This document shows, piece by piece, positions 32,405 through 41,608 of a DNA stretch of 64,000 bases. A program made the translations under genes and the position numbers. The notes under the pieces were generated by a model. The model ran no database searches. It was given only the letters and a program-made list of their open reading frames with translations, and was not told the origin of the DNA. The stretch is from positions 23,614 through 87,613 of the forward strand of contig NZ_JAUSBA010000035.1 in the NCBI RefSeq assembly GCF_030652235.1. The letters run 5' to 3'. Every line of letters starts with the position of its first letter. Positions within the stretch are counted from its first letter, which is position 1. The stretch comes from Cypionkella sp. Lineage in GTDB: Bacteria; Pseudomonadota; Alphaproteobacteria; Rhodobacterales; Rhodobacteraceae.

Positions 32405-33964
32405 TTAGCCCAGTGTGATGCCCTTGAACGGCAGGTCGTAATCGGTGGCGGGCAGGCCAAAGCCTTTGAGGCGCGGATTAACCGCCCAGATGCGCTGACT
32501 GACCACCAAGGGGCAGGCGGCGGTGTTGGCGCTGATCCAATCATAAACCGCCTGCATCGCCGGTTCGCGCGCCTCGCCGCCTGCATCGAGTGCGGCCAGA
32601 ACCACCTTGTCCAGATCGTCCGAGACATAAATCTTGCCATCCGGCCCGGTATCCGCCGCCGTCACGAACGAAGCGCCAAGCGAGCCATGCGGATCATAAG
32701 GCGCGCCATAGGTGGCAAAGAAGGTCAGGTCATATTCAAATTTCGGGCGGCGGTCGTGCATCGTGGCATTGTCCACCGACGAGATGTTGCACTGAATGCC
32801 GATCTCCATCAGTTGCCCCTGGATCATCTCGGCAATCCGGCGCGAACCGGGGAACGACTCGTCCGACACCAGAAAGTCGATCAGCAGCGGCGCGCCATCT
32901 TTGGTGAAACCGCTGGCATCGCCTGCCCAACCGCCTGCCGTCAGGGCAGCCTGCGCTGCCGCCACGTCGCGCATCGGAACCTCGCCGCGTGTGCCCGCCG
33001 TGGGCACCGTGGTCGGGAAGATGTTCACAGTCGGGTCGGCGTAGCCCTCAAACAGCACGGCGGCAATCGCTGCGCGGTCGACGCCGATAAAGATCGCATC
33101 GCGCACGGCTTTATCCTGCATCATCGGCGATTTCGGCGAATAGCCGAGGATCGTCGTCGCCGTGCCGGGTTCGGCCACCACGGTCATGCCATCAGTTTTC
33201 AGCGCACTCGCGCGGCGCGGTGACAACGGGGCCACCCAATCGCCACCGATCACATCCAGATCACCAGCGCGAAGCCCATTGGCGCGGGCCAATTCATCCG
33301 GCACCACCAGCAGTTCCATCCGCGCAAAGCTGGGCTTTTCGCCCCAATAGGCATCGTTGCGCACCAGCACGGTTTTGTCGCTGGCATAGCTTTCCACGAT
33401 CCATGGGCCAGTGCCAATCGGCGCGGTTTGTTTGCCATCGGCATCGGCGGCCTTCGGCGACAGGAAGCGCACCGGGCGCACGATGGTCAATTCCAGCAGC
33501 GCCGCCGCAACCGGTCGGGTCAGCGTAACGGTGATCTTATTCGGCGCATCCTTGATGATGCTGCCAAACGCCGCTGAAATCCCGATCCATGAGAAATCGG
33601 CCACGCCCATCCAGCGTTTCAGGTTCCATTCGGCAGCATCGGCATCAAACTGCGTGCCATCCGAGAAAGTCACCCCCTCGCGCAGATCAAAACTGATCGA
33701 AAGGCCATCATCTGCCACTGTCCATGCGGTCGCCAGCCCGGGTTCAAGCACACCGCCGGGGCCGTAATGGATCAGCGCATCGAACACCACCGTGTACGAC
33801 GACAGGGTAGAGACGTTCTGCAACAAATCCAGATCGCCCGTCTCTGCCGCGATGGCGACTTTCAGCATGTCGTGGCCATCCGCCAACACCATGCGCGGAA
33901 AGGCAGAAAGAAACGTAAGCCCTGCCGTCGCGGCAAGGAAAGACCGACGTTGAAGCTTCATCAT
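32405..33964 (-). CDS. Periplasmic substrate-binding protein, family 5
   Basis: The 519-residue protein starts with a Tat-like leader (MMKLQRRSFLAATAGLTFL) and has the SBP family 5 pattern: LATAWTVADDGLSISFDLREGVTFSDGTQFDADA, GTGPWIVESY, DAYWGEKPSF and AIFIGVDRAAIAAVLFEGYA. The substrate could be a peptide, nickel chelate or another small compound and cannot be told. It is the first gene of the five-gene ABC operon, 43 bases downstream of a long palindrome. Confidence 0.92.
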   Translation of the reverse strand: MMKLQRRSFLAATAGLTFLSAFPRMVLADGHDMLKVAIAAETGDLDLLQNVSTLSSYTVVFDALIHYGPGGVLEPGLATAWTVADDGLSISFDLREGVTFSDGTQFDADAAEWNLKRWMGVADFSWIGISAAFGSIIKDAPNKITVTLTRPVAAALLELTIVRPVRFLSPKAADADGKQTAPIGTGPWIVESYASDKTVLVRNDAYWGEKPSFARMELLVVPDELARANGLRAGDLDVIGGDWVAPLSPRRASALKTDGMTVVAEPGTATTILGYSPKSPMMQDKAVRDAIFIGVDRAAIAAVLFEGYADPTVNIFPTTVPTAGTRGEVPMRDVAAAQAALTAGGWAGDASGFTKDGAPLLIDFLVSDESFPGSRRIAEMIQGQLMEIGIQCNISSVDNATMHDRRPKFEYDLTFFATYGAPYDPHGSLGASFVTAADTGPDGKIYVSDDLDKVVLAALDAGGEAREPAMQAVYDWISANTAACPLVVSQRIWAVNPRLKGFGLPATDYDLPFKGITLG

Positions 33965-34006
33965 GGCAGATCCCCTCTTGGTATATTTTGGTACAGATTA
34001 GCAGGG

Positions 34007-34033
34007 GATTTAATATTGTATAGATATTAAATC
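34007..34033. promoter_or_regulatory. Candidate GntR operator upstream of the ABC operon
   Basis: Perfect 10-base arms GATTTAATAT and ATATTAAATC surround a 7-base TGTATAG centre, 43 bases before the binding-protein start. The GntR-family regulator at the end of the operon is the natural candidate to bind it. GntR sites are usually AT-rich dyads of this kind. Confidence 0.6.
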
Positions 34034-34150
34034 AGAGAGCGCAAAGCCGCGGGGCCATGGTGAGCGGCATGGATTTCTGACAGTATTTTCGGGGCTCCTC
34101 GCAAACAAAGCGTCAGAATCAGACGGTGTTGCGTACACAAACCAGCCCGA

Positions 34151-35074
34151 TCAACCCAGCAGTCGGCCACGCAATTGTTCCAGTTCGATCATTTCCGCAA
34201 TGCACACTCTCAGCAGGTCCATCACAGCGCGCGCGGGGCGGGACAGTTCGGAAAACTCATGCCACGCGAAGTAGCTGGTGCGCTCGACGGTCGGCTCGAC
34301 AATGCGCGCGGCCAGAAGGCTTCCGGCTTTGATCTCGGGGGCATAGGCTGAATAAGGCACGACGGTGAAATAAGCCCCGTTCAGAATGATGCTACGGTAG
34401 ACCGACAGTGACTCCTGCTCGGACACAATATTGATGCGATAGCCCGCGCGCGCAGCGGTGTTTTCAAGGTCAATGCGCAGCTGGTTGCCACGTCCCCCCA
34501 TCACAAGCGGATATTTTTGCAGCGACCGAAACGGAATGGTGTCGCCTACCACACCGGGAATTTCACGCCCCACCAGGTAAAGTTCCTGCAGCAGAACGGG
34601 TTCGGTGATGGCGCCGTTCAGTGTGGTGGCATTTGGCAGAAGTCCGAAATCGACCTGGCGCGAGGTGATCAGATCGACGCTGGCAATCCGCAGCAGATCC
34701 AGAATGCTTAATCGGATGTTGGGATATGCGGCGAGAGCTGCAACAAAGATTCGCCCCGACAGCGTCGGTGCCAGCGAACTTGCAAGCACGATCCGCACTT
34801 CCCCCGACAGATCGCTGCCCGCGGTCAACGTTTCATGGCGCACCTGATCGACATGCCGGAACAGCGCAAGCGCGCCGTCATACAGCTTGCGCCCCGCGGG
34901 TGTTAGGGTGACTCCCCGGGCGTTGCGCTCTAACAGCATAACGCCAAGATCATGCTCTAACGCCTTGATTTGTGCTGAAAATGCAGGTTGCACAAGATGC
35001 ACCTGTCGGGCGGCTTCCGAGATACTTCCACATTCAGCGGCGGCGGTGAATAACCTGAGCTGTTCAAGCCGCAT
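34151..35074 (-). CDS. LysR-family transcriptional regulator
   Basis: The 307-residue protein has the N-terminal HTH (MRLEQLRLFTAAAECGSISEAARQVHLVQPAFSAQIKALEHDLGVML) and a LysR substrate domain. It is divergent from the URO-D/ABC/RidA operon across a 102-bp region with a long dyad, the typical arrangement for a LysR activator and its target. The effector is unknown; I infer the transported compound. Confidence 0.93.
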   Translation of the reverse strand: MRLEQLRLFTAAAECGSISEAARQVHLVQPAFSAQIKALEHDLGVMLLERNARGVTLTPAGRKLYDGALALFRHVDQVRHETLTAGSDLSGEVRIVLASSLAPTLSGRIFVAALAAYPNIRLSILDLLRIASVDLITSRQVDFGLLPNATTLNGAITEPVLLQELYLVGREIPGVVGDTIPFRSLQKYPLVMGGRGNQLRIDLENTAARAGYRINIVSEQESLSVYRSIILNGAYFTVVPYSAYAPEIKAGSLLAARIVEPTVERTSYFAWHEFSELSRPARAVMDLLRVCIAEMIELEQLRGRLLG

Positions 35075-35107
35075 CGTGCATGTCCTATCGTCAAACGCTA
35101 TGGATGT

Positions 35108-35133
35108 TATCGTGACATAATATTGTTACGATA
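35108..35133. promoter_or_regulatory. Candidate LysR operator
   Basis: TATCGTGACA and TGTTACGATA form an inverted repeat with one mismatch around a TAATAT centre, midway between the divergent LysR and URO-D genes. LysR boxes are dyads of this size near the promoter of the target. Confidence 0.6.
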
Positions 35134-35176
35134 GCAGGCATGAGTCTAGTCTTCTTCTTACTGAAACTTGTGCAGT

Positions 35177-36223
35177 ATGGAAGGAAGTGCTTTGCAGTAT
35201 AGCCAAGCCATCAAAAACCTCTTTGGCAGTCGCGCTGAACGTGGCCCGCTGTTCTCGTTCTGGACGCACTTTCCCTATGATGATCTGGATGCCGAGCGGC
35301 TGGCGCAGGCCACGATTGCGCTGCAGCGCGACTTCGACCTTGATCTGGTCAAGACCGCGCCGAACGGCATGTATGCGGTCGAGGATTTTGGTCTGGAGAT
35401 TGATTTCTCGGAGGTTCGGCGCGGCGGGGTCTCGCGCATCGTCTCCACGCCGTTCCAGAGCATCGCGGACTGGGGTTCTTTGGCCGACGTGGACATCACC
35501 AAGGGGGCGTTTGCGCGTGAGATCGACTCGTTGCGGATGGTGCGCCGGGCGCTGCCGCACACTCCGATCATTTTTACGATTTTCAGCCCGATGACGATTG
35601 CCGCCAAGCTGAGCCAGGGCCGCATCCACGGACAGATCGCCGAGGGTGGTGATCGTGCCGTGATCCATCAGGTGCTGGGGCGTCTGACTGCTCTGATGCA
35701 GGCCTATGGTAAGGCGGCGGTTGACGCGGGGGCCGACGGCTTGTTTTTCGCGCATCAAGATACCAGCCGTGGTCTGCTGTCGCACGATCACTTCAGCGAG
35801 TTCGTAGCCCCCTATGATATCGAAGTGCTCGCGGCGGTTTCTGCGGCCCGCTTCAATGTCTTGCATATTCACGGCGACCGCATCCGGTTTCGTGAGTTAC
35901 AGGATTATCCGGTGCACGCGATGAGCTGGCACAGCTGGGAGACTTTGCCCAGCATGTATGGTGGCGCGCTAACATCTGGGAAAGCTGTGGTGGGCGGGGT
36001 CGACCGCCGCTCGATCACGGCGAATGATATTCCTGCCATGCGGCGGCAGATCCAAACCGCGTTGCAGGCGATGGAAAGCGTTGGCGACCTGATTGTCACG
36101 CCAAGCTGCACGGTCCGCGCCGGGTTCGACCCAGCCACCATCCACGCCATGCGGGAGATCGTGCGCGGCCAAACCCCTTCGGAAACATGCCAAACTGAGA
36201 AAATCAGGCAGGTCGTCCAATAA
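35177..36223 (+). CDS. URO-D-fold protein (methyltransferase-like or decarboxylase-like)
   Basis: This 348-residue protein has the uroporphyrinogen-decarboxylase-like barrel (SFWTHFPYDDLDAERLAQATIALQRDFDLDLVKTAP, then GADGLFFAHQDTS). In corrinoid methyltransferases of this fold (MtaA/MtbA/CmuA) zinc is held by HxC and a later Cys. Here the motif reads LHIHGD, so HxH at about residues 230-232, with Cys near 311 in TPSCTVRAG. The substrate is not recognisable, and no corrinoid protein is in the operon. It is the first gene, before an amino-acid-type importer. The ATG at 35177 has a weak ribosome site; a TTG at 35192 follows GGAAGGA by 6 bases and may be the true start. Confidence 0.8.
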   Translation: MEGSALQYSQAIKNLFGSRAERGPLFSFWTHFPYDDLDAERLAQATIALQRDFDLDLVKTAPNGMYAVEDFGLEIDFSEVRRGGVSRIVSTPFQSIADWGSLADVDITKGAFAREIDSLRMVRRALPHTPIIFTIFSPMTIAAKLSQGRIHGQIAEGGDRAVIHQVLGRLTALMQAYGKAAVDAGADGLFFAHQDTSRGLLSHDHFSEFVAPYDIEVLAAVSAARFNVLHIHGDRIRFRELQDYPVHAMSWHSWETLPSMYGGALTSGKAVVGGVDRRSITANDIPAMRRQIQTALQAMESVGDLIVTPSCTVRAGFDPATIHAMREIVRGQTPSETCQTEKIRQVVQ

Positions 36224-36251
36224 AACAATAAATCAACAGGAAGGAAAAGGA

Positions 36252-36992
36252 ATGCTCGAACTCAAAAATCTCAAGCTGTCATATGGGACTTCGCAAATCC
36301 TCAACGGCGTGAACTTCTCGGTGAAGCGCGGGGATGTCGTCTCGATCATCGGCCCCAGCGGGACCGGCAAGACAACCTTGCTGAAGTGCATCAACTATCT
36401 GGTGAAGCCGACCTCTGGCACCATCGATTTCGACCAGATCCGCATGGACTATGCCCGCCCCGACAAGGCGACGATCCAGGCGATCCGGCTGCGCACCGCG
36501 ATGGTTTTCCAACAGTTCAACGTCTTCAAGAACATGACCGTGCTGCAGAACGTCATGGACCCATTGGTTGTGGTGCAGCGCAAATCGCAAGACGAGGCTC
36601 GCGAGATCGCGCTGATGGAGTTGGATCGCGTCGGCCTTTCGGCGAAGAAAGATCAATATCCTGCCCAGCTTTCGGGTGGACAACTCCAGCGCACCGGCAT
36701 CGCGCGCGCTTTGGCGGTTCGCCCCGATGTTATGCTGTTTGACGAACCGACCTCATCGCTGGATCCCGAACTGGTTGGCGAGGTTCTGAAGGTGATCAAG
36801 GACGTGACCTCGTCGGGCATCACCTCAATCCTTGTGACCCACGAGATGCAGTTCGCAAAGAACATCTCAAACCGGATCGTCTTTATGGACGCTGGCGTGG
36901 TCGCGGCTGAAGGCAGCCCGTCCGAGATGTTTGATGCGCCCGCAAACCCCCGCCTTGCCCAATTTCTCAGCACCGAACTTGAAACCCAATAG
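36252..36992 (+). CDS. Polar amino acid ABC transporter ATPase
   Basis: The 246-residue ATPase has Walker A GPSGTGKTT, a QFNVFKNMTVLQNV Q-loop region, signature LSGGQLQRTGIARAL, Walker B LFDEPTSSLDP and H-loop VTHEM. It is of the HisP/GlnQ type. Note the signature reads QLQRTG rather than the common QQQRVA. GGAAAAGG lies before the ATG. It is 15 bases before the binding protein gene. Confidence 0.93.
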   Translation: MLELKNLKLSYGTSQILNGVNFSVKRGDVVSIIGPSGTGKTTLLKCINYLVKPTSGTIDFDQIRMDYARPDKATIQAIRLRTAMVFQQFNVFKNMTVLQNVMDPLVVVQRKSQDEAREIALMELDRVGLSAKKDQYPAQLSGGQLQRTGIARALAVRPDVMLFDEPTSSLDPELVGEVLKVIKDVTSSGITSILVTHEMQFAKNISNRIVFMDAGVVAAEGSPSEMFDAPANPRLAQFLSTELETQ

Positions 36993-37006
36993 GAAAGGAC
37001 ACTCCC

Positions 37007-37843
37007 ATGCTCACGCTCAAATCCCTGCATCAGACCCGCCTCGGCTTCGCTTTCGCCGCAGGTCTTGCCGCCGCCATGACCTCGGGCAGCGCTTATGCGC
37101 AAAGCACCGATGGCGCGGTCCGCACCATCCACATCGCGACGGCGGCGGAATCGCGGCCATTGTCGTGGGGCGCGCTTGGGGTCGAACCGCAAGGCTATGA
37201 ACCCGATGTGTTGAAAGCGATCAACGCCAAACTGCCGCAATACAAGTTCGAGATGGAAGGGGCCGCCGACATCGCGCAGGAAACCGGCCTTGTCACCGGC
37301 AAGTATGACATGGTGACCGGCGGGTATTACAAATCCGATGCCCGCGCCGAGCAGTTCTATATCCCGACCACCCCGCTGGGCGTCAGCACGATGCGGATCT
37401 ATTCGCTTAAGGGCAGCGGCATCAATGAAATGAAAGACCTTGTCGGCAAGCGGATCGTGCCCGTCACCGCTGGCGGCGGCGTGTTCCGCTTCGTTACCAA
37501 ATGGCAGGAAGAAAACCCCGATTTCGTGCTGGATGTTGCGACCTCAAGCGCGGGTATTCCCTTCCCGAACCGTATGCAGGAAGTCAACAACGGCAAAAGC
37601 GATGCGCTGATCTTGCCGTCGAACCTTGGCCAGAAAGAAGTCATCGAGAACCAGAAGCTTGATCTGGTGGCTTCCGAGCCGGTGGCCTCGAACAACACCT
37701 ATATCTTGATCGGCAAGTCGGAAGAGAATGCGGTGCTTCTTGCAGATGTGGATCGTGTGCTGGCAGAGTTGAAGGCCGATGGCACGCTGGACCAGATTTC
37801 GCAAAAATGGTTCGGCGAAGATGTTGCCCGCTATATGAAATAA
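37007..37843 (+). CDS. Periplasmic substrate-binding protein, family 3
   Basis: The 278-residue protein has a signal peptide (FAFAAGLAAAMTSGSAYAQ) and the SBP family 3 pattern: IATAAESRPLSW, then YEPDVLKAINAKLPQYKFEM, VTGKYDMVTGGYYK and the closing DGTLDQISQKWFGEDV. The binding pocket usually has an Asp/Arg pair for amino acids; here DARAEQF and NRMQEVNNGKSDALIL are in those places. The ligand is probably a polar amino acid or an amino-acid-like compound. Confidence 0.9.
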   Translation: MLTLKSLHQTRLGFAFAAGLAAAMTSGSAYAQSTDGAVRTIHIATAAESRPLSWGALGVEPQGYEPDVLKAINAKLPQYKFEMEGAADIAQETGLVTGKYDMVTGGYYKSDARAEQFYIPTTPLGVSTMRIYSLKGSGINEMKDLVGKRIVPVTAGGGVFRFVTKWQEENPDFVLDVATSSAGIPFPNRMQEVNNGKSDALILPSNLGQKEVIENQKLDLVASEPVASNNTYILIGKSEENAVLLADVDRVLAELKADGTLDQISQKWFGEDVARYMK

Positions 37844-37900
37844 CCGGGTCAGCACCGTGCATCATCCGAACCCGAAATCTGCCAAAAGGAGTGTTTTGAG

Positions 37901-38608
37901 ATGAATGTCTCAACAATGATTCCAGAACTGCTTGAGGCACTGCCACTGACGCTTGCGATCATGTTTGTGGCCCTTGCTGCTGGCTTTTGTCTGGCCTTGC
38001 TTACCACGACATTCCGGGTTCGCAGGGTGCTGTTGATCAGCACCCTCGCCGACCTCTATGTCTCTTATGCTCGCAGCGTGCCCGTCGTGCTGCAACTGTT
38101 CATCGCGTTCTACGGCCTTCCCGTTCTGGTCGGCGCGTTTGGCATCGAAGACTTTTTATCGGCCAATCTGGCGGCGATGGTGGGTCTTAGCCTGTATCAC
38201 GGCGGCTATCTTTCCGAGGTGATGCGGCCTGCTTATCTGGCGGTTGATCGCGGACAACATGACGCCGCTGACAGCCTAGGCTACACGTTCCAGCAAAAGA
38301 TTGCCCGAGTGGTCGGACCGCAAGCCGTGCATATCGCCTTGCCCGGCTATGGCAATTCCATCATCTACCTGATCCACAACGTCGCCCTGATCATGTATAT
38401 CGGGGCCGCTGACGTGATGGCCACTGCCCACCTGATCATGGCGCGCGATTTCAACCAGTATCAGTTCGAAACCTATCTGCTGCTGGCGGTTTTCTATTCG
38501 TTGCTGTGCTTGATTGCCTGGATGATCATCCGCTTCTTCGAGAACCGCGCGTCGATCTACACCTTGTCCAACAAGCCGGCCAAATTCAGCTTGACGGCAA
38601 GCGTCTGA
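37901..38608 (+). CDS. Polar amino acid ABC permease (HisM/HisQ type, first)
   Basis: The 235-residue permease has three to four helices, the conserved YVSYARSVPVVLQLFIAFYGLP segment and the coupling helix ADSLGYTFQQKIARVVGPQAVHIALPGYGNSIIYLI. It pairs with the next permease. AAAGGAG lies 9 bases before the start. Confidence 0.9.
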   Translation: MNVSTMIPELLEALPLTLAIMFVALAAGFCLALLTTTFRVRRVLLISTLADLYVSYARSVPVVLQLFIAFYGLPVLVGAFGIEDFLSANLAAMVGLSLYHGGYLSEVMRPAYLAVDRGQHDAADSLGYTFQQKIARVVGPQAVHIALPGYGNSIIYLIHNVALIMYIGAADVMATAHLIMARDFNQYQFETYLLLAVFYSLLCLIAWMIIRFFENRASIYTLSNKPAKFSLTASV

Positions 38609-38624
38609 GCAATGGGGAAAGCAC

Positions 38625-39314
38625 ATGTTTAACTTCGGCATACTACTCCCGGATCTCTTGAGCATCCTGACCGTGGTGCCAAGAACCATCGCCATGGCGG
38701 TCACGATCTTCGTGTTCGCAACCATCCTAGGCAGCGTCTTCACGCTGATCGAGCACCGGCGGATCCCGGTTCTGCGCGAACTGGTCATTGCCTATAAAGT
38801 GTTCTTCAAGGGCGTCCCGATGGTGATCGCGATCTTCCTTGCCTATTTCGGCTTGCCCCCGGCATTCGAGTTCATTGCTTCCTTGGTCGGGCTCGAAATC
38901 AACGGCTATGCTACGCCAAGCTGGGTTCTATTGATCATCGCGCTTGTCGGTTGCCTTGCCGCTTTTCAGGCCGAGGTGATCAAAGGCGCACTGAACTCGT
39001 TCGACACCGGGCAGGCAGATGCGGCACATTCGCTGGGCTACACAAATATCCAGATGTCACGCCGCATCCTGTTGCCGCAGATCGTGGTTGCGGCAATCCC
39101 AGACCTTGCAACCTCGCTGATGGTGACGATGAAAGCTCTGTCCTTGGGGTTTGCGATTTCGGTGGTGGATATCTTCGCCCAAGCCCAGCTGACGGCGGCG
39201 CTGAACTATTACTACTTGGAAGCCTTCGTGGTGGCGGTGGTCGTCTACATGACGATTTCCTACACGATCACTCGAGGGGCCGATATGCTGGAGCGTTCGC
39301 TGCGGGTCTGGTGA
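38625..39314 (+). CDS. Polar amino acid ABC permease (second)
   Basis: The 229-residue permease has the related segment IAYKVFFKGVPMVIAIFLAYFGLP and coupling helix AAHSLGYTNIQMSRRILLPQIVVAAIPDLATSLMV. Two permease genes with one ATPase and one binding protein form a complete importer. It is followed by two hairpins before ridA. Confidence 0.9.
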   Translation: MFNFGILLPDLLSILTVVPRTIAMAVTIFVFATILGSVFTLIEHRRIPVLRELVIAYKVFFKGVPMVIAIFLAYFGLPPAFEFIASLVGLEINGYATPSWVLLIIALVGCLAAFQAEVIKGALNSFDTGQADAAHSLGYTNIQMSRRILLPQIVVAAIPDLATSLMVTMKALSLGFAISVVDIFAQAQLTAALNYYYLEAFVVAVVVYMTISYTITRGADMLERSLRVW

Positions 39315-39324
39315 TACCGGGATT

Positions 39325-39382
39325 GCCGCCCTTCCGCAGGGCGGCCAAGTGAACAAGATCGCGGGGGCCGCAATGCCCCCGC
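39325..39382 (+). terminator. Two successive hairpins before ridA
   Basis: GCCGCCC/GGGCGGC at 39325-39345 and GCGGGGGC/GCCCCCGC at 39361-39382 are both perfect stems with 6-7 base loops. Neither has a strong T-run. They may be partial terminators or RNA-stability elements that set ABC and ridA levels apart. Confidence 0.5.
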
Positions 39383-39410
39383 GCAACATCTTTACCGAAA
39401 GAACGCGCGC

Positions 39411-39794
39411 ATGACACCCATCTCCACCCAGACGGCCCCCGCCGCCATTGGCCCCTATTCTCAAGCCATCGCCATCAACGGCCTGCTTTTCGTGTCGGGA
39501 CAACTGCCGATCGACCCGGAAACCGGAGCCTTCCCGTCAGAAGACCCGGTGGACCAGATGCGGCAATGCCTGAAGAACATCGCGGCGATTGCGGTGGCCG
39601 CAGGCACCGATCTGCGCCACACCGTCAAGACCACGATCCTTGTTCGCGATCTGTCTCGCTTTGCCGAGATCAACGCAGCCTATGCCGAGGCGTTTACTGC
39701 CCCCTATCCGGCGCGCGCTACATTCGAGGTATCGGGCCTGCCCAAAGGCGCGCAGATCGAAGTTGACGCCGTGATCGCCCTTGCAGGAGCCTGA
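39411..39794 (+). CDS. ridA: RidA-family enamine/imine deaminase
   Basis: The 127-residue protein has the RidA core: [29 protein letters not shown]-like [31 protein letters not shown] and [26 protein letters not shown]. The catalytic Arg in PARATFEV is present. RidA hydrolyses 2-aminoacrylate and similar reactive enamines produced by PLP enzymes. The next gene, 1 base after its stop, encodes a PLP enzyme of the beta-elimination type, so the two probably work in sequence. Confidence 0.9.
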   Translation: MTPISTQTAPAAIGPYSQAIAINGLLFVSGQLPIDPETGAFPSEDPVDQMRQCLKNIAAIAVAAGTDLRHTVKTTILVRDLSRFAEINAAYAEAFTAPYPARATFEVSGLPKGAQIEVDAVIALAGA

Positions 39795-39795
39795 G

Positions 39796-40908
39796 ATGAT
39801 GTCCGACCACTGCTTCACCGAAATTCTGCCCTCGGGCGCAGACCCGGCGCGCGACTGGGGCCGCCATGCGATTGAGCTGCTGTTGGCCGATGCCCGCCGC
39901 TCGGCCGATACCCATATGATCAAGCCAGTTTTCAAAGGCTTGCCGGGGATCTCGATCTATTTCAAAGATGAAAGCACCCATCCCACCGGCAGCCTCAAAC
40001 ACCGGCTTGCGCGGTCATTATTCCTCTATGGCATCTGCAATGGCCGCATCAGGCCCGACACCACGCTGATCGAGGCCTCGTCCGGCTCTACCGCGGTTTC
40101 AGAAGCCTATTTTGCGCATCTGCTGGGGATGAAGTTCATTGCGGTCATGCCGCGCTCGACCAGCCACCCGAAGGTTGCGGCGATCCGGCAATTTGGCGGG
40201 GAATGTCATTTCGTCGATCACGCGGGCGAGGTTTACGCGGTGGCCGAACAACTGGCGCGCGAGACCGGCGGGCATTACCTTGATCAGTTCACCAATGCCG
40301 AACGCGCAACCGATTGGCGCGGCAACAACAACATCGCGCAAAGCATCTTTGAACAGATGCAGGCCGAAGCTGAGCCGGTGCCGGACTGGGTGGTGATGAG
40401 CGCGGGCACCGGCGGCACATCGGCCACCATCGGTCGCTATATTCGCTACCGCAATCTCGACACCCGGCTCTGCGTGGTGGATGTCGAAGGTTCGGCGTTC
40501 TACGAAGCATGGCGCAGCGGCGATGCAAGCGTCACGGCCTCGGGCAGCCGGATCGAGGGCATTGGCCGACCGCGAGTCGAGCCATCCTTCATCCCCGGCG
40601 TGATTGATCACATGATCCGCGTGCCGGATGCCGCCTCTTTCGCAGCTGCCCGCGTGCTGTCGGAACGGTTGTTCCGCAGGGTCGGCGGCTCGACGGGAAC
40701 CAATTTCTATGGCGTGCTCGCCATCGCAGCTCAGATGCAGCGCGAGGGGCGGACCGGGGCTTTGGTCACACTGATTTGCGACAGCGGCGAACGCTACGCC
40801 GCCACCTGTTTCAACGACGATTGGTTGGCGCAGCAGAAACTCGACATCGCGCCGTGGCGCGCGCGTATAGAGGATTTCCTAGATAACGGCCGCAGTCTGA
40901 CTGCGTAG
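39796..40908 (+). CDS. PLP-dependent cysteine-synthase-like protein (desulfhydrase/Cds1-like)
   Basis: The 370-residue protein has the fold II PLP pattern: the PLP Lys68 in [34 protein letters not shown], and the phosphate loop [18 protein letters not shown]. The [10 protein letters not shown] motif is the Cds1-like L-cysteine desulfhydrase subgroup rather than CysK, which has PxxSVKDR. A beta-elimination product such as aminoacrylate would be handled by RidA encoded just upstream. It ends the operon, followed by a GC-rich hairpin (GGGCG-AA/TTCGCCC) at its stop. Confidence 0.82.
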   Translation: MMSDHCFTEILPSGADPARDWGRHAIELLLADARRSADTHMIKPVFKGLPGISIYFKDESTHPTGSLKHRLARSLFLYGICNGRIRPDTTLIEASSGSTAVSEAYFAHLLGMKFIAVMPRSTSHPKVAAIRQFGGECHFVDHAGEVYAVAEQLARETGGHYLDQFTNAERATDWRGNNNIAQSIFEQMQAEAEPVPDWVVMSAGTGGTSATIGRYIRYRNLDTRLCVVDVEGSAFYEAWRSGDASVTASGSRIEGIGRPRVEPSFIPGVIDHMIRVPDAASFAAARVLSERLFRRVGGSTGTNFYGVLAIAAQMQREGRTGALVTLICDSGERYAATCFNDDWLAQQKLDIAPWRARIEDFLDNGRSLTA

Positions 40909-41608
40909 GGCGGAACCGACTTCGCCCAGATTAATCTTTGGCACGGGTATTCTGACGCTGGAAGTTGTCAGAACCATTATCGCGGCGATCAATGATGAAG
41001 AAGATGTCTAGAACCGCGCGGCCCCCAACCAAAGAAATTTCGAAGCCTGTTCGCCATAGTCGCTCAAGTTCCCTTTTGGATCGACTTAGCAAAATGGCGC
41101 GACGGGGGGCGTCACGCCAAACGGCCGCTGTTTCTGAATCATGCGCTTACGCTACCGCGCGGTCCACTGGCCGCTCTCCGCCCCTTGCGTCGCGCCGGTC
41201 GCCGTAGTCGAAGTAGGCCCATTGCGGACTGTCGAATCTATCTAAAGCCTTTTGGGAAAGTCGTTGAAGCAGCAACTGGGATCGACTGCCAGTTCCGCCA
41301 AAATGGCTCACTAACTAGGGATGAGCTAGCTTCCAAATAGACCAGAGTTCGCAACCTTCAGAAAGTCATGACTAAAAGTGAAATCCCAGCGACTGCGCCT
41401 TCGATCGCGCCATTTGGAATGATCGAAGGCGAAGGGCGACTTAATTTGTGGTGGATCCCTCTGTCACACTGCCGTTAGAGCCAATTTTGCAGGGGCGAAT
41501 ATCCTGGCTGGTGCCAAATCTCGAGGGGCGTGTAAATGCTCACGCTCCCAATATTGCCCCCGCACTAAGACTGAGACGCCGCAGACTATCGTTTTCAGCA
41601 CCGGTGGT
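40909..41608. other. Intergenic region of about 700 bases, no gene supported
   Basis: A short reading GTGILTLEVVRTIIAAINDE followed by a stop near 41000 looks like the end of an oxidoreductase but has no start and no upstream continuation. It may be a decayed remnant. Otherwise frames are short and motif-free. No FNR box, insertion-sequence end or repeat shared with other regions was seen. Confidence 0.5.
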
